From IMG/VR virus record IMGVR_UViG_3300023178_000119, positions 1-37,690 of that record: 37,690 nt of DNA; one strand, 5' to 3'. Positions 20,001 to 29,000 of this stretch are shown in pieces; the first letter of the stretch is position 1, and every line of letters starts with the position of its first letter. The notes beneath the pieces were generated by a model. It saw nothing but the letters and a program-made list of their open reading frames with translations. It did no database searches and was not told the DNA's origin. This DNA is from a virus. A program made the translations under genes and the position numbers.

Positions 20001-23000
20001 CGTCCCGACCTATAGCGGTTTCTCAATTTATACAAGATTCTCTCCAGACTCTAGTATTAGCGGGGTTGGTTACAACGGTTGGGACGATGGTGTTATTTTT
20101 GGAAAGTGGGATAATGGACAAGACTTAGAATATGCACTTGCCTATGAAAATGGATATCTTTGTGCATACGCAAGATCTCAAGACGCATCAATTATTAAAA
20201 TTACTGATTCAGAACCATACACATCTTATCAATACCCTCTTTCTACCTTGGTTACATACAATCAGAACAACGATCAAAAACTTAGACTCTATACGTACAA
20301 TGAACTTTCTTCTGGTATTATAAGCTCCACTTCTGATGCATTTGTTTTACACAGTGGTAATAGCAATTTGTCATTTGGTTACTCTGCTGGATCTGGCGTG
20401 GGCATTAATGCGTTTATTCATGAGATTGGTATTTCTGATGTAAATGCTAGCGGCTCGACCAATCTCGTTGAGGGAATAGCCAATAGGTCAATACAAGAAG
20501 ATACAGTCGAAGATTTCTTCGCTTCTCAGGCGATTAATTTCTGGGACGGTTCGGACAACTTGTGGAAATACGTTGACGAAAAAACCGACGATTGGAAGCT
20601 TGGTGCTTTTAAATATTGCTCCTTTTCACCCGACTTTGATGTAATGAGTCTTCGCATTGGAAGAGACTTCATATATCACAAGTTCTACAATCATGGCCAA
20701 AGTTATGCTGACTTAACAGATCTAAGTCTACCAGATTCAGTCAATGCTTCAAGTTTAGCATATCACACACAAATTGAAAATGATATGTTGAGAGTTCACC
20801 TGTCTGGTCGTGAGGATAGATTTTATGCAGTTGCTCCAAGAATTTGTAAAAACTTCCCACGAAGTTATTTATTTGCAGAAGATTCTTTGTTAGTAAATAC
20901 TATTATGCAACACACCTGTGATCAGGATATTGTGTGGCCAGATGGAAAGCGTGGAGTTAAAGTTATTGTTAGTCTTTACACCCCAAGAAAAGAGAGCGTT
21001 TACACACCAACTACCAACTATGGCTTGATTAGTAGAGACATACACTATGTTACTCAGGAAGATTGTTGGTTTAAGCTCAGAAGTAAGTTTACTTTAGAAA
21101 ACTACAATGACTCCAGCAGTGAGCCTTGGGCTTACTTCGATAAAACTATAAGCAAGAAGGAATTCACAGAGAACTATTTTGCAAGAGACATTGACGAGAT
21201 GTTTGTGCAGTATGACTTAGTTTATCCATCGGGGTCTTATGAAGAGTCTAAAGTTTTGATACATTCTCTAGACATTAGCCTTGACAACATACTGTTAAAC
21301 AAAGCGAATGAAAACGAACGTTTAAATGTTTACACTAGCGGAGAAAAATACAGAGACGCATCTTTAAATCTATCTTGGGCTGAAGGGGCAGTTAAGGGCG
21401 TTATTGCTGCACAAGATTTTGGTTCTTCAAACTATGGCGTAGTTCTTGGAGATGTTATTACGCTTAACGATCTATCGCTTGGTCTTTACACAAGCGGAAA
21501 TGTATATTCCAATATTGATACACCTAGTGGACTCAGCCTGTACGCTTCAGGTTATACCTATGATGCAGATGTTCTTAATCTTTACAACATGGGTAGTCTG
21601 CCAGATAGTGGGTTACTAAATATTTATAGCTTTGGTTGGTACGCTAACGAAAACAACCTCAACAATCCATTCACTTTATATTCTGATGGATTCTACGCAA
21701 ACGCAGAACGCATGAATGGCTCACTAAATGTTTACACAATTGGCACTAATGATGAAGGACAGTTCTATAACACATATACTAGCGTATTAAATAACTTCAT
21801 TCTTGGTGGTCCTCCAGCTACTGCTTTCCCATTAACTTTTGCTGATTCAATTTCCCTATACACAGTTGCTCCTGCGAATACTTTTTCCACTATCAACACA
21901 TCTATTGATCTACATATGCCTGTGCGTAAAGTTGAAGATACAATCTTCGATAATATCACTCTTTATACTCACCATGAAGCAATAGTAGCCAAAGAAGAAA
22001 ACCAGCTAGAATCTTTCTTGTGGAATGGAAGCAACTTTGGTTTTGAGATTTATGTCGATGATAATAAATATGCTTCAGTACCAGCAGATGATGAAATTAG
22101 AGGCGTTAACACTATGTGTTATGGTGATTGTAATTCTCTTGCTGGATTACCATGTTCTGAAACAGATATCATTACTCACGATACATTGTGGTATTCGCCA
22201 GACTGCGTGGATGGTGGAGTAATAAGACCTTTTACCGTTTATAGCAATCCAGACGTAAATGCCTTTGGCACAGACGAACCTTATGATAAGCAATATTACG
22301 GAATTAGAAAGTTCACAAATTTAATACCATATGCTCCTTATAGGATTAAGATAACTGGCCAGAGTGGTGGCAGTGAAGTATTGGAAGTGCCTAGAGAAGT
22401 TGCAGAATGGAACTATGGTAAGTCAGAAACTCCTAGCGGCGTCGTTAGCCCAGAAGTTAACTACTCAGGCATAAAACTTCTTGAAGATCTAAGCAATCGC
22501 TCCGCTGGAAATAAATTTGGTAAAGCCGTCAAAGTGGTTGGCGACATGTTGGCTGTTGGCGTCCCACACGCAGACAATACAGTTGGGGTGGACGATTTAT
22601 TAAATTCCGATACCGCATCTCGTCCCGTAGATAGTCATGGCAAGATATACGTTTATCGAAGATATCCTGCACCATCGGGTTATGATTGGACAAATCAAGA
22701 TGATCAATCTCAATGGTATGTTGAGCAGGAAATTGTTTTACCAACTGGATGGCGCAGAGACTATTTCACAAACACAGTTGCAAAATTTACTGATGACACA
22801 GGAAACACGTTACCATTTACTGGAACTGTAAGAAACTGGTTAAATTCGGGTGAAGGCAGAGAGCTTGGTTATTCCTTAGACGGAACAAAGGTTGGTGAAA
22901 AAGAAATTATTGTAGCTGGCGGTCCCGGATGTAAGTGGACTAGAACATTTGATCCAGTATCAACTACTCCAGTTTCTATTGGGCTGTTTGTTTTTAACAA

Positions 23001-26000
23001 TGAGCTAGAGCCAAACGTGAAAGATTGGAAAAATATTTTAGATGAGTTACAGGATAGAGATATTCTTTATCGCTACTTTGCTGACCCACCTGTAGAGTTT
23101 GATATCAAGATTATGATATTAGAGCCGCATCTCGGTTCAGATATTCCCTTCCAGCAGTCTGATGAGTTTAACAGCCCTCAACCAGATTTTGTATCCAAGC
23201 ACTTAACAACCAGACATTGGAATAGAAGCACTACTAGTCAAGAATGGATTGATGCTGACGCAACAATTCTTCAAGAAATGCAAAACATTTTCCACGAAAC
23301 GTTCCCTCTTACATCTGAAGCTTTACATAGCGGTATTCCTCCACTCCTTGGTATATTTATCGATGATTCAGTTTCTTTAGGAACTGAAACTGTTGGTTAT
23401 TATACCAATGGTTTCAAGGGCGCTGTTAATAAGTTTATTGATTATTATAAGTCCTATTCATACAACAACGGACTAGCAGATTATGGTGGAGATGCAGCAG
23501 AAGGCTACGTCCAAGTTACTACTAGTAAACAAGAAGTGAACTGGGTTGATCAATCAATCTCATGCTTGAAAGACGTTACTGATATATCAAAGATAAATAG
23601 CGCAGGAAAAGCCACTCTGATAGCTAACAATATCGGAACTTTCAATTCAAACGCTAGTGAATTCAATAACCCACCACCGAGCGGTGGGGCTGTTTACATA
23701 TTTGAAAAAGATAATGAAAATTCTTCTTTTGAACTTAAACAAGAAATAAGATCTCCAATTACATACACCAACGACGCATCCGACAGGTTCGGCCACGACG
23801 TTGCAATCAGTGAAGATGGAAATATTATTGTTATTGGTTCACCTTATTCTGAGTATGCAGTTCAGGTTTTTGAAAGAAATGATTCACACGATACCGATTT
23901 AACTAATCTCATACACCAGAGATTGCCAGCATTTTTAAATGCAGAATACAATAAAGAAATTAGAAATGAAACCTTTGGCGAAGCATTCAACTTGTATGAA
24001 GATTATCTTGAGGGCAGAAATACCGTTCATGAGTTTAAGCTAACCGAGTCTTTATTTGATAGAATGTCAGAAAGCCTTAGATTCTCTTTCTACAAGTCCT
24101 ATAGCATATCGCCGTACAAAAAGATTAAAGATGTCACATATTCTGATGTTTATCAAGATCGTGGAGATCGTTGGAGTGAATTGTACTCTAATTACATACC
24201 CACGCCTCGTCTTGGTTATAGTGTTGATACAAATAGCGACGGTACATTAATTGCTATTGGTTGTCCTACCGATAGCCTTGGTGAACGGGATCAAACTATT
24301 ACTTGGTTTAGATACGATAATGAACAAACGCAAAATTGGCAATGGCAAAACTATGTCAATGCTGGATGTGTTAGAGTTTTAGAAAGTAGAAAATATTATC
24401 CACATACTAATAAGGTGGTTGAATTCTACAAGTATGGAAACCTTCATGAAGATCTCGCCACAGAAGATACCAAGTATTTATATTATGATAATCTCAAGCA
24501 AATGTTTGAAAGTCAACGGCTAGACTACTCTCGTACAAGTTTTGCCGAAGATGTCGAAATACCAGAAGATGCTGGAATGGCTTTAATTATAACCCCAGCA
24601 ATAGATGCCTCTAGCGATGAAGTTGTAAACAATATTAAGACTTGGCTTGCCAAGGGCGATAGGCACTTAGTTCTTGTCGCTGATGATCCAAGATATGAAG
24701 AAAATGGAAGGTTCCAGAAGTCAACTGGTATTATCAATACACTGCTTGAAAAGCTCGATATCAATATGAGAGTTTATCCAGCCAGAAACGAAAGAGAAGC
24801 ATTACTTGAAAGTACAAATATAGAACTCAACGTTCAAAAATCTTTCGTACCAGCTAAATCTACTCCTCTAATTGGTTATACTGGTAGCAAATTAAAAGGA
24901 TATGGAGTTGGTGATATTAGGCATTATAATAAGGACAAGTTAGACCTGTACAACTGTACTCTTCCCTATGGAACCAAACTGACTAGTAATGGTGAATTAA
25001 CTGAGGACTATAGCGATCCTTTTGCTATCTTAGAAAAGATTGATCTTGGTGGAAATATTGAGCAGGCTAATAGAAAAAAGATTTACAGAGAAATGCATAA
25101 TAAGTGCCACTTGCCAATTATGCATGAGGGCGATCTCAGAGCAGAATATCAAGACCAGTGCGCTTTAGAAACTCCGAAGGGAATTGTTTGGTTAGATTAT
25201 AAGCGAAACCTAGCTTTTGCTTACGAAGATCATAATGTTGTTAATTGGGGATGTTTTACTAATAATGGTCCTAAGCCAATAGACCCAGATCCGAATTTAA
25301 GAGATTCACACGCTCCCGTTCCTATGCTTGCAGCATATGAGAATATTAATCTCAAAGTTGATGTTCCAGAAGTTCCTGCTTCTGAAGATATTCAAAAATA
25401 CATTGCTTCTTATAAGTATGGTGCTGATAAAAATGAATTTGGTAAAGTTCCTTACTCTGGAATTGTTTTCTCTTGGACTGCTGATCAGCAAAATTACACA
25501 TCCATAGAGCATAACATTAATAATATAACTAGTGAAAGTTTATTCTTTGATCCCCCAGCTACAGCCTCTGCTGATGGCTTCATTGACGCAGTAATGCAAG
25601 CAAAAGCAACAACACCGCTTCAAGATGTTGAAAAAGAAGTTAATGCTGGCCTATTCAATGTTGCTAATGAGGAAGCCTATCGCCCCGGTGAAGTGAATAA
25701 TTCTTATGTCACTTTAATAGCTACAACTTTCCTCGAAAGAAAAGATATATTACTTTCTTCTAACAATGATGAGAATCTGCTTTTCTATAAGAATATTCTT
25801 GGTTATAAAAACCCATTAAATTCTCAAGGTTTTTATTCTAAGGTTGCACAGCTTGGTAGTTTCACAAATAGATCAAGTTATACAGATGGTTACTTTAAGA
25901 GTGACATATCTATGCAAATGTACGGCCTGGGCATCGACATGAGAGATCTTAATGTTGACATCGATGATATATCGTTAGAGCATTTAGAATACAATGTTGT

Positions 26001-29000
26001 GTGGATTGCTAATACTGACCAGATGCCATCTGATGAAGATATTGAAAAGCTGAAAAACTTCTTAAGTCTTGGCAACAAAAAGTTGGTTATTACTTATGGC
26101 CAAGAACCAGCAAAGGCAACAGAAAGTCATGAGTTAACTCCATACATGATAAGATCTGCTAATGTGGCCAAAGCAATCTGTGAAAAACTAGGCGTTACGA
26201 TGCGTCCCAACTTCTTAGTTGGTAAAAACAAATATGCAGAAAAATTAGACCACAGCTTGTACAACAGTTATAATGGGTACACCTTCTTAAAAATTATCTC
26301 TCAGTATGCCGGTGATGGCATAGAGGACGTTGGTGATGATTACAAGATTTTCGAAACTAACGCCCCACCATATGATAGATCTGGCATAGGCACTACCTTG
26401 GATCATAACATCATACCAATATCAAAGGGTAATAGTTCAATTTTATTGAGATGCGATGGGTTTGTTTCAGACATAGAAACTGTTTTGCTAGGAAAGCCAC
26501 AATTAAACACAGGAATTACTAAGGTAACATTTGATATTCCAGATCACTCTACAGAACTATCGCACGAGCTAGGTCGAGAAAAAGAAGACGAGTTCTACTT
26601 ATTCAGAATGTATTTTGATGTAATATCTTTGACGGAGCAAGAAAGTCAAAATATTAGAGTGTATGTTGAAAATGGACAAAATATAATTAGCACCAACGAG
26701 CAGGGTCAAGCAATTTCACCTCAGTCTATTAGGAGTAATTCTGTTACAGTTCTCGACGGCGACGACCTCGGCAATATTATTAGGACCAAGCTAAACATTG
26801 GCGCTTCTAGAGGTCTTAATGCATCATCATTCCTAAAAACTTATGAGCTAGACTTTCAGGCTGTTAGCGGTAGTCAGGTACATTTTTATTTTACTGGATA
26901 CAAAGCTTGGCCAGAAAAAAGTCTAGTAGAAAATCCAGAACAAGTAAGAACAAGTAGACTTGTTAATGTTTCTGGGGTTAGAGTTCCTTTGCAAGTTTCT
27001 GTTGGTGAAAAAGTTCCAGTATATGATTTTAGAACAATAGAAATTCCAGCCGTACCCGGATACTCTTATGATCAGGATGTTAATAGACAAATTAGCACGA
27101 ATAGCTCTAAGTATTGTGCAGAGAATTATTCTGAGATCTGCGCTGCCGAACCCCCAATTGGATATGGTACAGATGGTCCTGATTTAGACATAGCTGATGG
27201 TCCAGTGGTAATTGCTCAACAGGTTTATGATCAGGGTGGTTTTTTTGCTGGACATAATAGATCTAGAGTGACTGTCATTAGTGATGCTAGTTTAATTCAA
27301 GGTCCAAATATTGCAAGTCAAGATGCTATTATTTCTGACTTGCCTAACTTCTTGCGTTCATTATATCCAACTATTCCAGAGTTCTTCCAAGACGAATACT
27401 ATGGAACACAACAAAGTACCTTCTATCCAAATGCTTACAAATTAATTTCTCCAGAGCGTTCTAGTCCAAGTAGATTAGCCAATGCATTTCCCCAGAACTC
27501 TGGCCTCAACGCTAGGTTTGGTGGATATCCAAGCTCTGGTTTATCTGTGAGCTTGTATGCTGATGATGAAGGCAAAAAAGACATTGAAATTCCTTTAGGT
27601 AAAGAAAAGCCTGAACAGCCATTCGATCTAATGCTTGGACTACTTGAAGCTGACGATCCCGGAACTTTTAGAAAATTACCCAAGTCACCAAGATTACCCC
27701 CAAGTCACTTCTTCTCTATTCCTCCATATACTTATGGTGAATATACAAAGGAGCAGTACGAACAAAAATGGTATGTAGACGAATTCCTTACTTATCAAGA
27801 TTATTGGGCCTCTACTTCCAAAATTCAAGACGTTTACCAAGGCCAAACTTATGTAGATGCTGGCTTGTCTGAAAGAATTCCACCTATTATGAAGGCTACT
27901 GGGTTTGACCATCTTGATCTAGATGTATTTAACTCTGGTTATCCCGGAGATTTGTTTGGTTATAAGGTTTGTATACACAAAGATAAGATTTATGTAGGCG
28001 CTCCGTTTAGTCCTTACAATTCTGAAACTATACTACCTTGGTCTGGTATTCTTAATAGCGGATCTATGCATGGGGTTGAGGTTGGTTATAATGGTGGCGC
28101 TGGCGCTGTTTATCAAATAGAAAAGGTTGGCAATGATGGTGATGGAAGGGGTTCAATTCAAGGATCTCCAAAAGTCACTTCGGGTCTACCTTGGAAGACT
28201 GTTAAGAAATTTAGACCAGATCAACTTGGTGTTGGCTTCACTAATCTTACAGCATCTGAAGCATCTGGCATTTTTGGCACTCATTCTTATACAGATAATT
28301 TCTTACAAAACAATGCTTTCGTTTCAGATATGTTTGGTTATGATATCACATTAGATGCTGACCTTATGGCGATATCCGCTCCGGGTCATGACTTTGAAGT
28401 ATTTTTTGAGGATCAGCCGGGAGAATTTGTTAACAAAGCGTTTAATGAGCAATTCGCCATTGCTAAACGAGTTGAGCATGATTTAGCATATCAGGAAAAT
28501 AGATTTAATTATCCAGATAGCGGAGTAGTAAGAATTAATAATGGCGCTGTATTTACTTACGAAAATAAGATTAGCGATTGGGGATCTAAGAAGCAAGCTT
28601 GGACGCCAATACATAAACTTACATCTCAATATGCTAGCTCAGATTTAGATAATTCTTACTTTGGGCAAGCGATCAGCATGTATAGATCCAACAGATCTGA
28701 TGGAGATTACATTTTAGCTATTGGCGCACAGCGTCACGGCCTCTTGCCATCTGAGAACATAGGGGCAGTATATACTAATGATGCAATGTTAAGAAAATTA
28801 AGACCCGGATTTTCTCATCCAGACACATATTTAGCTGGTAGAGTTTTTGGAAATTACAAAGACAAAGATGAGTATATTGAATTTAACTTTGCAAACGGTA
28901 ATATTCCTGATCAGAAACATATTTTTGAGGGATTACTATTTGCTAACGAAGAGGGAGAAATATTCATCGAAGCTTCAGGTCAGGACTTCGTAGAAAGAGG

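Larger units (their letters stand above)
22507..28790 (+). other. Seven FG-GAP-type segments, probable seven-bladed propeller
   Basis: Segments read NKFGKAVKVVGDMLAVGVP, ELGYSLDG..., DRFGHDVAISEDGNIIVIG, RLGYSVDTNSDGTLIAIG, LFGYKVCIHKDKIYVGAP, MFGYDITLDADLMAISAP and YFGQAIS...YILAIGA. Most are followed by GKIYVYR, GGAVYIFEK, GAVYQIEK or GAVFTYENK. Blade 4 has DTNSDG, a calcium-loop-like motif. Two long insertions interrupt the set, after blade 2's third element and after blade 4. Confidence 0.7.
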
